Source: Tetranychus cinnabarinus
Lineage: Eukaryota; Arthropoda; Arachnida; Trombidiformes; Tetranychidae
DNA length: 64,000 nucleotides
Assembly: GCA_022266195.1 (NCBI GenBank)
Contig: WHVY01000003.1
Span: forward strand, 9,796,001 to 9,860,000
Direction of reading: 5' to 3'
Within the stretch, counting starts at the first letter, position 1. Each line of letters starts with the position of its first letter. This document shows positions 1 through 11,894 of the stretch, piece after piece. The translations under genes were made by a program, and so were the position numbers. The notes beneath the pieces are model-generated. The model searched no databases, had not been told where the DNA came from, and was given only the letters and a program-made list of their open reading frames with translations.

Positions 1-3000
1 TTTAGATTTAACGTCAATTTATTCCCACAGAGTTTCGCTTGACATCATTTTTATAAAAATGGATAACAAATATTTTGTTAACACCAAGTTTCATCTCCGA
101 TTTACAATGAAAGCTCAAATCAATCACAAGCTCAATGAATAAAATTTTATCTGATCCAGCTTTCAGATCAAAAAGTGGATGAAGTTGAAATATTAAAGTA
201 GATCTTATTTTATCGCTGATTACTTTGAGATCAAATCGATTGCTGAGAAGCTTGAAAATGGTTTACATTCACTATAAGCTTGAAATTGAATTTCAGTGTT
301 GATTTTTGATGAAAATTTGATGAGTAAGAATCAATTGGTTTTAAAGTGTTTAAAGCATCGGAGTTTTCACAAAATGGTGAAAAAATTTGAGATCATTTAC
401 ATCAAGTTGATGCAAACGAACCTATTAATAATAATAAACACAATGTTAAAACAAACGCATCAGAGTTAATCATCAGGTAGCAATTAATTTTCAAGTGATT
501 CGTATCATGATTGGTATGATAATATCAGAGAAATCGCGTGAAATAAAAAATGTAATCTTCTAATTCAAGTCCTGATTGTTCCAAGATTCACATGGGAAAA
601 AGTTAATTATACCTTATGAATGGTTACATTGATGGAAAGTCAAAGCTGAAATAAATTACCAAACCAAAAAGGTCAGAATAATGGACTTTGTAAAGTATGA
701 AAGGTAAAATCAATTGATTAGTGAAATGATTATAACTCTTGAAGATTCAACTCTGCAAAACATAGCTAAGTTTTAATTGTTTCAATCATTAATTGCTATA
801 ATTAATCGCTAGATTTATTTGATGAGAATCAGTGATCTAAAAGTCAATGAAATTTGATATTGAATCTGAATTTGCTTTTTGATCCATTTTTGTTGGTGCT
901 TTTAGGCTTGAAGTTTAGATTGCATTTGCAAATATTTTAATGTAAATTTATATTTAACCCAATGGTTAAAAGTCAGTTAAAATGTTTGCGTGAGATGGTA
1001 AAAGATGAGTACATTTTGGATACTAAGAAGGTGAAAATAATCATGAAATATCATGCATTTCATTGAAATTGCGTGTCTGTACAACATCTAAATAACAGTC
1101 ATTTTACATACAAAATAAAGGCAGCAAGATGTACCATCAACATCTTATAACTTAAGTAACTTTACTTCATTTCATGTTGACCATGTTTGGTTAAACTAAT
1201 TCAATATGTTTTACATTTTTCAAGTTCATTAGCAAAAATTACCATCATGATTATCATCAACTGATTAAGTCAACTGATTAAAGTGCAGGAAAAAGCATAT
1301 TCACATAAAATTGAATTCAAACCAAAGCCAACATCAAAATGTTCAATCTGGAAATGAAGTTTAAGAATGAGTTTACTCGTCTGTGACTAGAATTATTCAG
1401 TTATAGACTTTTCTTATGTGAAATTTTCGCTGATTTCAAATCTAAATTTAGTCATCAAGTAGAGTTTTCGATATGTGAATGAGAGTACAACTCAATCTAA
1501 TTCTGAAATAAGTGTCAATGAAATTGATAACTTCAAAGATTAAAGCTTAATGTCAGACTTGATATTACAATAATTCATTGGTAGATTAATTGACATCGTT
1601 ATTAACAAAATTTATGCAATTCTCAATTCTAATAGTTGCAAGACTTATGTTTACATTTAGAGTCAATTCAATTCATGTTATGAAATCAATTTGATATTCA
1701 TGTTCAACGTCTACGTTAACATAAAAAATCAAAAAAGCAGACAGCTTTGGACATTCCTTGAAGATCCTGGGAACTGAAAAGATTTCAAAGATTATTTCAC
1801 GAAACCAACATAATAGTGGTAATCATAACTATCTCTATAAGCATCTTTTTGTGAACATCTAACTTGGAAACAGCTCAAGATAATTGGTAACAATGAACAC
1901 CATCAACGAAGTCAAACATCAAAAGCTAGGGTTAACTGTGTTAATCTATTCAATCAGCAAAGTTAACATACTCTTACACAGGGTAATTACCCATTAGTTA
2001 AGCTTGGTGATTATGCTTTTGACTTTGTGTTAACTTAATTATATTATGAAAAGAATATGATTACTGATTTAATATACAAACATACACATAAATCATCATT
2101 ACAGTTTTGCTCATGCTAAAGATTTCTGCAGAATAATGGAAATTGTCAACAAAACTTGCATTCAAAGTGGATATTGGTCAAGTTAGATTGAATGATGGCA
2201 GGACAGTCAATTATAACTGTTTTAGAAACGATTAGCCCTAAATAATGCCTAACATAAATGGGAAGGTAAGTTGGGAAGAAAGAAGTTGAAAATTAACTGA
2301 AAATAATCAGATCACACCTAACAATATGTATTGAGCAAAAGTTAAATTCATATTGTGTTGTAGGAAAGTTTTCAATTTAGTCAACAAACTGAGAGTTTCA
2401 TAGCTGGATGATCAATAAAACAAGGGAGGAAACCCACAAATATGAATAAAGATGGTTGATGATGATCAAGTAGATTATAAATGAATGTTTTTTTATCCGA
2501 ATAATCGGCTCAATTATAATTATTCAATACAAAGTTTACTTTCAATTTACTTTCGTTTCGCCCACTTATTCAAAAGAGTTCAAAAATTGAGCAACAAGCT
2601 AACTGAACATGAACATTTGAACATAAAATAAGTCAAATGAACAAAAATAGGGATTTTTTTTGCAACCATCTAAACTCAATATTTATGAAATAATCTGATG
2701 ACTTTGGAAGGTAAAAAATTTTTCATTTTTTCTCGCTTGATTTGTACACAAAGTGAACCAAAAAATAGGCAAATAGCTTAAGTAAGGTAACAAGGAAAGC
2801 GTGATTAAATTGATCGCAGATGAAAGTGATCATCAAGATTGCAAGAAATTTAATCTGTGAATGGCCAAGTGAAATGGTACACACCCTTTCAATAGTTAAT
2901 GATGTAAGTTTTGCTATAATCAGATTTTTTCACCATTTTCATCCAGTTAATACTCAGGTTGTTTCATTCAACATGAATATATAGATGAGAAAGCATTTGC

Positions 3001-3264
3001 TTTTGTTTTGTTTCACTTTGTTTTCAAGCATAACACAACAATTTACCTTGATGTCTGAATAAAAGTTAATCAACGTTGGTATTAAAAAAAGTGCTACACT
3101 AAATCGCTACAATAGCAAATGACAAAGAGAAACATAAGATAGCATTATAACCCTGAAAGATTAGCAAATTTGCTTAAAAATAAACACTCGTTTGTGTATT
3201 TTGATGCATTGTTGTCGAAATGATTAAATGGTTGGTTAATCAATAAACAATTAATGATAATTAC
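1..3264. other. Non-coding stretch, probably intron of PALS1
   Basis: No convincing exon was found on either strand. The stretch is AT-rich with frequent stops. It follows a good donor (GTAATT) at the end of the last visible PALS1 exon at 3265, so it is probably a long intron. The missing end of the guanylate kinase domain should lie to the left of the window. I looked on the minus strand for codons matching the usual APPS and EPQWVP motifs of the family and did not see them. Confidence 0.55.
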
Positions 3265-6200
3265 CAGCATGTCCTTGTCTCAACATTGGAATTGCTTGAA
3301 CATGTAAATTGAGAACACAAATTTTACCAGATTGTACAACAGCTTCAATCGCACTCAATGAGGTTCCATAATAATTTTTTTCAAACTGTCCATGTTCAAC
3401 AAATTTTCCTATTAATTTTAAATGAAAAGATGATCACACAATTAGTTGAACAGTTAAACAATAAGAATGTTAAAAGGTTAACATCATTAGTCATTATTGT
3501 TAAAGTTTTGATCTACAATGGATATATTGGGTGTGGTGAAGGTGAAACAAAAGTAGATTTTGAATCATCGTCGTTAATCATTTCAATTGGCAATCTGAAT
3601 TTTATGGTTTCATCAGGAACAGTTTCTGGTGACAGTTTGTTATTTCCAATGTGTGAAATAAGTGAAACCAAAAACCCAAAGTCACATACCAAAGTAAAGA
3701 GTTGTCATTGATTGAAATGTCAACATTAACAGTTACACCCAATAATATTCATACAACCCAATTGTTGGCATACATTGGGTTAAAAGGTGACAATACTGTA
3801 ACAATATGATAACTGGAATGATTAACTAACCATCTTTTATGTCCTGCTCAAAGGCTTGGCGTGATATGAAATGATAATCTATTCCTGAAATTTCTCCATC
3901 ACGTTGAGGTCGCGATGTATGAGGTATTGCTGCTGCAAATCTTTCTGAATCTTGCATAAGTTTTTGTCTCAATTCATGGCGTCCAATGTTGGTAGGACCA
4001 ATTAAAACAATAGGTCGCTGTGAAGATAAAGAAGTCAAATGAGTGAAAAAAATTCTGATTATGTGAGATAAAATAGAAAAATGTAAAGATGGATTACCTT
4101 GATGTTGGCTCTTGGATAATAAAGGGAAACTTCTTCGTAGGTAAGAGTTTCATCTGAACCTGAAATTAAGCCTAAAAGTGATTAAACAGTAGCAGTGAAA
4201 AAGAAAGAAATGGATTCATCAATGAAAAGTCAAGGTTGTTGGCTTGAATTACAGATCCATACGTTTGATTTACAATGTAATTAAGAGGGAAGCTAAATAA
4301 TTTGCTTACTCATCATTTTCCGATGTTTTTTCCTCTTATTATGATATCTTTTACCACAGTTAAATATAATGGAAGATGCTGATTTTTTGTTGGCGCGATT
4401 CTTGTAGTTATGGGCAGTAGTATTATTATTATCAAGTAACATTGATTGTTGCATTGCTTCACGTCTGTAATGGTCAGAGAACGGCACGAAAAAATATAAA
4501 AAAATGTAGAGAATATGTGAGAATATTCTTTGTGCATATTCTTGATAAAGCAACAAAATATGCTTTTTATTCCTGAAAACAGTACTATTGACCAGGCTCA
4601 TTGGATTGTGTAAAAAAATTATCTTTAGCTTTTCTCAACTAAATCTGGTTTGGCGATAAGATAACAACAATTTAAATTTGGGTAAACTCCGCGCTCTTTA
4701 GTTTTAAATCAATCAATAATAAATGAAAAGTTTAAAACACATCTAAAATGGTTTGATATGCTAAAAAATGAAAAAGTATGTATTTAAATGTATGTTGTAT
4801 GTAATAGAGCCTGGAATATGTTATCAACAAATGAATATGCTTTATCAAGAATATTCCTTGCCGTTCTCTGGTAATGGTGTAATGAAGGAAAGGAGGAGAA
4901 AGGAAGAGGAAAAAAAATAATGAAAGGAATGTTAGCATTAAATGTAAAGAATATGGAAAATGAAATGAACAAAAAGTAATTCAAGAGTAATAATGAAGGT
5001 AGTAAACATACTGCAACTGGAAATGTACTGAAGGAATGAGTCCAGCAAGCGATTGGTCCTGTTCTCCATCACGATAAGCTTGCCACCAATTAGTGTCTGT
5101 TTGGTCAATTATATGAAGTATATCACCTTTCGAGAAACAAATGCCCAATTCACGACATGGAATGTATACATCTTCATCAGGATCGTAATCAAATAATGCT
5201 TTTAAATGGATTAGTTGTGTGTGATTTTCGGTGGATGTAGTTTTTGTTACTTGATCCCTTATGGCCACAACGAAAGTTAAAGTACCTTGAATTATTGAGA
5301 AAAGAAAAAAAATGTTAGAAATGTTCTGTTCAATAGTAACAAATTGAAATCATGACAATGATCATGACAAATTTTTTGGCGAATTGCTTTGTTTTTGCGT
5401 CATTGTACCTGTCATTTCAGCCAACAGATCACAAACTTGATTGACATTTCTTCCTTTCATTTCAATACCATTGACTTCCAATATTTCATCGCCTTCATGA
5501 AGTAAACCTGATTTTTCAGCAGCTCCACCTTTAACTATCCTTCCGATTATAACTCTACCATCAGGTTCATTTCGCACTGTGGCACCAAGAGGTTCACATG
5601 TCGACTTTTCTATCCTAACAACTCGTACATTTGAATTTAATTCGCAATTCAGGTCTTCCATTTCCATTTCCATTTCCATTTTAACTTCTATAATCCGTGT
5701 AAAAGGAAGAAAATGAAAATGGTTAAAAGAAAATTGATTAAGATGAACAAAAATTGTTTAACCGTTTAATTAATTGGATAAACTTTTATGGTTTAAAAGT
5801 TTTAAAATCTCCTTGTTTGGTGAAATTAACAAAGCGTACCTTGATCATTTTTCACGGCTTGATGAGAAGTAGTTGCGGGTGACAGTTCATAATCGTTTAC
5901 TGTTGATACAATCCGATCAAATGCGAAGCAAAGTCCTTCCAATTCAAATTTTGTAAGTATCTCAAGAAGTTCTGCTGCTTCGCTACTTTCAGGATACTGG
6001 ATACAAGATTTTCCCAGTGAAGAAAAGAAAACATTCCATTGATGATTATCAAGTTGATGTTTAAGATGGTAAAACAATCGTTAATGTTTTTTTAATGTGA
6101 TGCAATTGATGATAAATCCAATAGTGAATGGCGATTGAACGGTGATTGCCATAAAATTATTAAAGATGAAATCACGATGAAATAACCATGATGGTGATGA

Positions 6201-7929
6201 TAATGATGATTTAATAGTTGCAGAATAGATGTGCCATTAAGAAGGGAACAAAACAAATCCAAGAGTGAAGATGCAAAAAAAAGTATTAAGATAAAAAGTT
6301 ATATAGGTGCACAAGTAATCGTAATTTTTTCTTATGATCAGTGATCATTGATCACTGAATATCTCAATAATTTTGTGATTATTGTTGATTATAATCACAA
6401 AATAACATTAAATAAATGTCATTACCTTTTGTAAAAGCATAACAATGTCACCAAGGAGATCAGTTGCCGGCATAGATACACATGGCAGGGAAAGTTGTTT
6501 TTGTTTTTGTTGCATAATACTGTTATAAACACTAACTAATTTGGTTAAATCAGTTTTGGTAACAAGTTCCTTCAATTCGTTATTTAATTGTTGGACAACA
6601 CGATCTAAAATGGGATTTAAATCGATGCTAGGAAGAACTGGTTTGGAAAAGAAAATTAGAAACGAAAACAAAAAAAGAGTTAAAAATGAATGCAAGATGA
6701 ACTAAAAAAAGGGTTACAAGTTTTCAACACTCACTTTTGTTTTGTTCATTAAAATCATCGTCACCCTCGAAGGCATCGTTAACCGCAGATTCACATTGAA
6801 TATCTTCGTTGACTTTCCTCTTGTGTTCCAATTGTTTCAATTTTTTACTATGTCTTAAACTAGTACGAAGGAATTCCTCTTCCGCTTTCTTTCGACTAAT
6901 GTCTTCGGAATATTTACGTAATTTTTCAGCCTCATCGGACATCGGCTGAGTTGACCCCAACGAGGGTGAATTGGAAGGAGGTGGAGGTGGTGGTGGTGGT
7001 GGGTATCGAGGTTTTTGCTTGACGATACCAACAAACGATTCAGGAACATCAACAGGTACCTCACGGTAGGGGCTTAAATTTTTTGTATTTAACTCTACTA
7101 ATTCCATATTTTTATCACTCAATTCATAATATTTGACACTTGATTTACACGATTTGTTGGTTGTTTCAACAACAGATGAAGATGATGATGAAGCAGCTTG
7201 TTCCTGGTTTTTCTCACTTGTCCGTCTTTTAACTCGTAAGCATATTGTCCGAGTTCGTATACACTGTAGAAGGTAAAAGAAGAGGTTAAAAAAATGTACA
7301 CAAAAAACAAAATATAGATCAGTCAAGTATACAAAAGCATGAAAGGATGAAAATGACAATAATAATAAATCACAGGTTGATGGGAAACAAAGAAAACAGG
7401 TTAAAGTTCCCGTTGCCAGGCCAAACCCAACAACGGAGGCTAATAATTAAGATTAATCTTGATAGTGTGATAGTGTGATGAAGGAACAACAAAAATAAAT
7501 AAAAAAAACATTTCTTAATGAAGTATTAAATAAACTAACCTGGTTTATGTATTGAATGATTTCTTGGTGAGTAGCTGTCTCCAGAGATTCACCATTGATT
7601 TCAAGTATCTCATCACAATCTTTCCTTTCAGCTGCTGATCCTGTAGGGTCAAGAATCATCAGAGAGAGTATCCATCATTGTAAGTATCATCGTTGCGAAG
7701 AAGATTGTTGTAAGGATTTCAAAGACACAAGAGGAAGAAGAAGAGGAAAGAGAGATTAAAATATAATTTATAGGGAAATAGATTGATCACAAAAAAGTAT
7801 GAAACTAGACAGGTTGATTATTAAATCCAACAATTTTAATACTATGAGGCAAATCAAGAACCGACCTAGTAATTTAATCTTTCCTTCATGTTCAACCAGT
7901 TCAATAACATATACACCAAGGTCAATCAT
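3265..7929 (-). CDS. PALS1: PALS1/Stardust (MPP5) membrane-associated guanylate kinase scaffold, 3' end missing
   Basis: Scaffold of the apical Crumbs-PALS1-PATJ polarity complex. Eleven exons (5' to 3'): 7866-7929, 7540-7640, 6735-7263, 6426-6637, 5840-5996, 5409-5687, 5012-5285, 4310-4464, 4098-4159, 3831-4017, 3265-3408. All junctions keep phase and give 721 codons. Domains in order: a PDZ-like segment (about residues 1-72, motif DEILEINGESL), poly-Pro (143-151), a basic helical ECR1-like region (165-205), an ECR2-like AVNDAFEGDDD, L27 repeats (about 232-345), the main PDZ (about 368-447, GGAAEKSGLLHEGDEILEVN), SH3 (about 460-530, ALFDYD and NWWQAYRDGE), a HOOK region, then guanylate kinase from about 612 (RPIVLIGPTNIG; YYGTSLSAIEAVVQSGKIC). 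The start at 7929 is supported by an in-frame TAA two codons upstream with no acceptor between. The final ~100 residues are outside the window. Family assignment is secure; the first two exons are less so. Confidence 0.93.
4463..4877. repeat. Inverted repeat in PALS1 intron 7 beside the exon 8 acceptor
   Basis: A 16-bp block (GCTTTATCAAGAATAT) and a 12-bp block (TGCCGTTCTCTG) at 4835-4877 recur in inverted orientation at about 4470-4556. In the minus-strand transcript the second copy of the 12-mer ends 8 nt before the AG of the exon 8 acceptor. A stem would therefore cover the pyrimidine tract of that splice site. The sequence match is seen directly; any effect on splicing is inference. Confidence 0.6.
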
Positions 7930-8633
7930 GTTGATTTAATGATGTTTGTTATTGTTGTTGTTGCAGCTAATGTGAATATTTATATCGATGGTGATGACTT
8001 TGGTACTTTTGTACATACTTAGGACAGACCGTGGATGGTTAAACAAAAAACAGGGAAGTCAAAAAGGGAATGGAGGCCAGAAAAGACAGAAAACATGAAT
8101 AGATGGAGAAATCGAGAAAAGAAAATTCTGCAATGAAGCTTTGGAGATGAATCTTACTGAGATCATGCATAGGATGCTTCTATGCATTCAATGATCAGAT
8201 GTACAGAAAAGTGGCTCATATCAAAGAGTAAAGAAATCCCTTGGATAAATTTCGAAAGAACCACCCCGCCAATCATGATGAGATTGCACATGATTATAGT
8301 TCATCTCATGGACTATTCATATAGGAACAATTGGTCGCGGGTTATTTACCATTCTTAAGAAATTCTATGATACAGGGCCTAACTCCCCATTGAGGCCTAT
8401 GTTATTTTTTTAGTGCAAATGATGTTCAAGTAAACAAAAACTATAACCTAACTCAAGCTAAATCTAACCAAAAAAAACAAAAAGTGACCGAACCTATTAA
8501 GCTACCCAAGCTATTTCAACCTATTTCCATTATCTGGCACATCACTGAATTTCTATTAATTTTACTTCTGCCTAATGATTAGTGCTTGCTATGTAAATGA
8601 CCTACAGTCAGTGACTGACAGTTAGAGCTGAGA
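7930..8633. other. Intergenic: upstream of PALS1
   Basis: No gene recognised. The segment probably holds the 5' leader and promoter region of the PALS1 transcript that starts coding at 7929. No clear TATA box or initiator could be assigned. Confidence 0.5.
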
Positions 8634-9307
8634 CGGTTACCAGTAACCGATGATTTGGTTAGTGGGGGAGGAAAAGTAACTGGTTAATGGTTATACTAAC
8701 CAGTTACTGTTTTTTTATACCGAATAATTGGTTGGTATAATTTATTGACAACAAAATGTCGTCAAGCTTAGCACATGGCTGAGTGGTGGACGAAGGAGCC
8801 ACTCAATAGCCATACTAAGCTTGACCAGCATTACTTAACAAAATTCAAAATTACAAATAAGATTAAATTATGTAATTATAATTGTAAGGGATTGGTTAGG
8901 TTGACCAAAGCCAAGGCAAACATTCTGGGGCAAACCATCCTCAGTATCTAAAGTCCAAAGAGTAGTCTTTCCAAAGTCGTACCAAATATTTTGGTTCACA
9001 ATGTTATTTCATTTATATTTCCTATCATATCCTTTAAACATGTGAAAAGCACATTTTTTTGTTGGTACTCACCTTATTTTAGCGATAACACACAAATTGA
9101 TGAAACATTGGTTAACATAACTATGGGGTTACTAACCATTCTGAGCATTAACAGCACAGCTCTGACAGTAACTTAAACTTAAATAAAGAAGAGCAATTTT
9201 TACCGCTAACCAGTTATTCGGCCTTTAAAAACAGTAACTGGTTAGGATAACCATTAACCGGTCACTTTTCTTCCCCCACTAACCAAATTATCGGTTACTG
9301 GTAACGG
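8634..9307. mobile_element. MITE with ~105-bp terminal inverted repeats and an internal hairpin
   Basis: Arms 8634-8737 and 9201-9307 are inverted copies with scattered mismatches. Both carry CGGTTACCAGTAACCGAT, a TGGTTAGTGGGGG block and AACCAGTTACTG. The interior (about 460 bp) has no transposase. It contains a 65-nt hairpin at 8761-8825 whose ~26-bp arms begin GTCAAGCTTAG and end CTAAGCTTGAC. The sequence left of the first arm (TAGAGCTGAGA) resembles hAT termini as I remember them, but no target-site duplication was identified, so the superfamily is uncertain. Confidence 0.75.
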
Positions 9308-9514
9308 TTATTTGATTATTAGTAACGAAAGTTATTGGCACTTTCTTAGCGAACCAATGCATTTCTCTATGCATTATGCTTAAGTTTTGTTGATAACAAA
9401 ACAAAATTTAAAATTATTTTACAAAATTCGTTCCATGAACATTAGATGAAAAAAACTTTAAAATCAGTAATTACCGTGATTGGCCTCTTAGACTTGCTGA
9501 TTTATTGAAATTGC

Positions 9515-9577
9515 TAGTAGTAAAAAAAAGAGAACTTTCTCTCACCTCCGGACCTTCCGGTTTCCCTCTCCCCATCC
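9515..9577. repeat. Dispersed ~62-bp repeat, copy 1
   Basis: This segment, including GGACCTTCCGGTTTCCCTCT, recurs in inverted orientation at 12399-12460 with only a few mismatches. The pair brackets the Tc1 element and the broken secreted-protein gene. No function is known. Confidence 0.75.
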
Positions 9578-9609
9578 AGGCACTTACAACCTTATGAAAT
9601 AAAGAATTA

Positions 9610-9989
9610 CAGTAAAACCTCTCAAAGGTTGTACTCCATTTTCGGTTTTTGGACCGGCCCGACAGGGACCGCACCAGCTTTTTGCGCTGGTTACACATTT
9701 GTTAGTTTGATCAATCCAGGGTAAGCTTGAGAGGGTCTGCCCGACCTAAGGACTTCGACGAGATTCGAACGCTAACCCCAAGATGCAGAACACAACATAT
9801 GAAAGTTAGCAGTCTTATCGCCGTTGGAGTTAACCCATTAGGCTAACTCCCAAAGGTTGTGAGCGGTCCTGCCCCTAGCGATATTGTTTGTGCAACTCTT
9901 TGAAATATTGCATTGCAAAAGCGGGGTTAAACGTCAAATCCGCTAGATGGGGGAGTTCAGTTTCTCACAACCTTTGAGAGGTTTTACTG
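9610..9989. mobile_element. 380-bp TIR element with TA target duplication and internal pol III-like boxes
   Basis: Ends are inverted copies beginning CAGTAAAACCTCTCAAAGG and are flanked on both sides by TA (9608-9609, 9990-9991), as in the Tc1/mariner/pogo group. On the minus strand a segment at 9835-9845 reads TAGCCTAATGG, which fits the A-box consensus. Segment 9762-9770 reads GTTCGAATC, the B-box core. The stretch between resembles a degenerate tRNA, but acceptor and T stems do not pair. No protein is encoded. It is most simply a MITE that captured or evolved a tRNA-like segment. Confidence 0.7.
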
Positions 9990-10146
9990 TACTCAAAGGG
10001 TGAAATTTTTTGCTTATATTTTTTGGCGCCAACTAAAACAACTCTTATCAGATTTTTTAGCAGTTTTTGGTTAACCTTATGAGAAATCTTTCAACTCTTT
10101 TGCAATCTTAGGTAGCTGGAATATCTTGTCTATTTTAACGGTTATA

Positions 10147-11685
10147 CACTCTATGACATAAGTTTATCCCATTTTCATTTATTGCATTTACGCTTTTATT
10201 TTCGATATTTAGTTCTTGATTTTTTCAATTTAGATTGAGATAAACGTTCAGAAAATTTAACTTGAAACAAAAAAATTACAAACTCAATAGCTGAATCAGA
10301 ATTTTGCATTTTAAATGATAACATTGATTAATTTATGACATAAATTTATCCCATCGTCGAATTGCAGACTTATGGGTTCAGTAATCAATTGGCCCACCTC
10401 TATTCTGAATTACCTTGATCATTCGATCTTTCATTGACCTAACTAATTTTTTTAGCAATTTTCCATACATTTTTCCAACAATCAATCAAGGCGCTTTTCA
10501 ATTCATCAATTGATCTGAATTGTCGGCCTTGTTGGTACACTTTTCGAGTTAAGTAACCCCATAGGTTCTCGATTGGGTTAAGATGGCGTGATAAGGCTGG
10601 CCATTTCAAAATTTTCACATTATATGCTTGCAACCAATCTGAAGTTGATTTTGATGCATGTATTGGTGCATTATCTTGTTGCAATATGTAATCACCGTTC
10701 GTAATTAATGGACCAGATGGCAATAAAAATGCACCTAAAATATCTTGATAATCTGATGAGTTCATTTTACTTTTGCAAAACGCAAGATCAGTTCGTCCAC
10801 CAAATGCAAAACCGGCCCAAACCATAACTCCTCCGCCGCCGTTTTGTCTTTTGCTAAAAATTTCTTTATCCTTTCTGATATCATACCAGAAGCATCTCAA
10901 TCCATCAGGACCATCTAAATTCCACTTTTTCTCATCACTCCATACTATCTTAGCCCATTCCTCATCATTCAAAGAAACCATCTCAGTTGCAAAAGCCAAT
11001 CTTGCATCTTTATGCCTTTTTGTCAAAACTGGCTTCGACTTGTGCTTTCCATATCTTGATGTTGGATCAGAAACAAGTCGACGATGCACAGTTCGAGATG
11101 AACAGTCAAGTTCGAGCTGATTTGTTATGGCCACAACACTCAAACGATCTTTCTTAGCCAGTCTCACAATTTCACGGTCTTCTCTTTTCGTTGTTATTTT
11201 TGGTCTTCCTGTCCTGACAGCTTTAGGTTTGTTTTCTGGAGACCTCAAAACTTTTCCTATTGTTGAACGATCTCGTCCAACTGCTTCGCCAATTTTTTGT
11301 AGGGACCAATCAGAGTTTTGTGACCTTAACCTGAAAATTGTCTTTCTTTCATCTTCTGTTAACTCTCTTCCTTTACCCATTGTCTGATTTGTACAAAAAT
11401 CATTGTGATTATTAAGAACATTAATATAAACTAACTTTCTTACCTCGATCTAAATGCAGTGACCTGAAATTTGATGATGGGATAAACTTTTGTCCAAGTA
11501 AAAACGGCCAAAATTACTAATTAACTTATTTTAACAAAATTAGAAACAAATTTTACTTTTATTTTGATATAAATTCAATTAACATGCCGTTGGGATCATG
11601 TATCCATAGCTAATTCCCTTGCCTAACATTTAATTTTGGCGCAATCAACTTGTATTTAAATGGGATAAACTTATGTCATGTACTG
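10147..11685 (-). mobile_element. Tc1-type transposon with IR/DR ends, near-intact
   Basis: Length is 1,539 bp, flanked by TA at 10145-10146 and 11686-11687. Outer inverted ends share ATGACATAAGTTTATCCCAT (about 10153-10172, and inverted at about 11660-11679). Inner copies of the same motif occur near 10337-10353 and 11475-11496, which gives the inverted-repeat/direct-repeat arrangement found in some Tc1 elements. One transposase gene lies inside on the minus strand. The few terminal mismatches and the single frameshift suggest a fairly recent insertion. Confidence 0.9.
10378..11380 (-). pseudogene. Tc1-family DD34E transposase, frameshifted near the C-terminus
   Basis: The open frame runs from ATG at 11380 to a stop at 10439 (313 codons). 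It has an N-terminal helix-turn-helix region (RLRSQNSDWSLQKIGEAVGR; GRPKITTKR) and a DDE catalytic core: WSDEKKWNLDG, QQDNAPIHAS, then LNPIENLWG with 34 residues between the second Asp and the Glu. An A7 run at about 10446-10452 appears to carry one extra base. In the next frame the typical Tc1 tail continues (KLVRSMKDRM...) to a stop at 10378-10380. The usual SPDLNPIE motif reads SRHLNPIE here. The element is probably non-autonomous now, though only the tail is lost. Confidence 0.9.
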
Positions 11686-11894
11686 TATTTGAATTAATTT
11701 TCTATTGCCAATCAAATTTTAGGCTTTAACTTAAACGCTATAATGAAAGCAAATGGTTCCAGATTTTCAACCAAAAGAGATAAGAATGGAGCATGATTTT
11801 AAATGAATAATTAAACATATTTAATGGACAAAACGAAAGCAGAATGAATGAAAATGATTTGATAGGCAAAAATCATGTTTCTGAAAGAAATGCA

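Noticed and set aside
3358..3711. Plus-strand frame of 117 codons
   Set aside because: It overlaps a PALS1 guanylate kinase exon on the other strand and its intron; no family resemblance.
9743..9855. A tRNA gene on the minus strand
   Set aside because: A and B boxes are present but acceptor and T stems do not pair; better described as a tRNA-like part of a TIR element.
10773..11387. Plus-strand frames within the Tc1 element
   Set aside because: Antisense shadows of the transposase gene.
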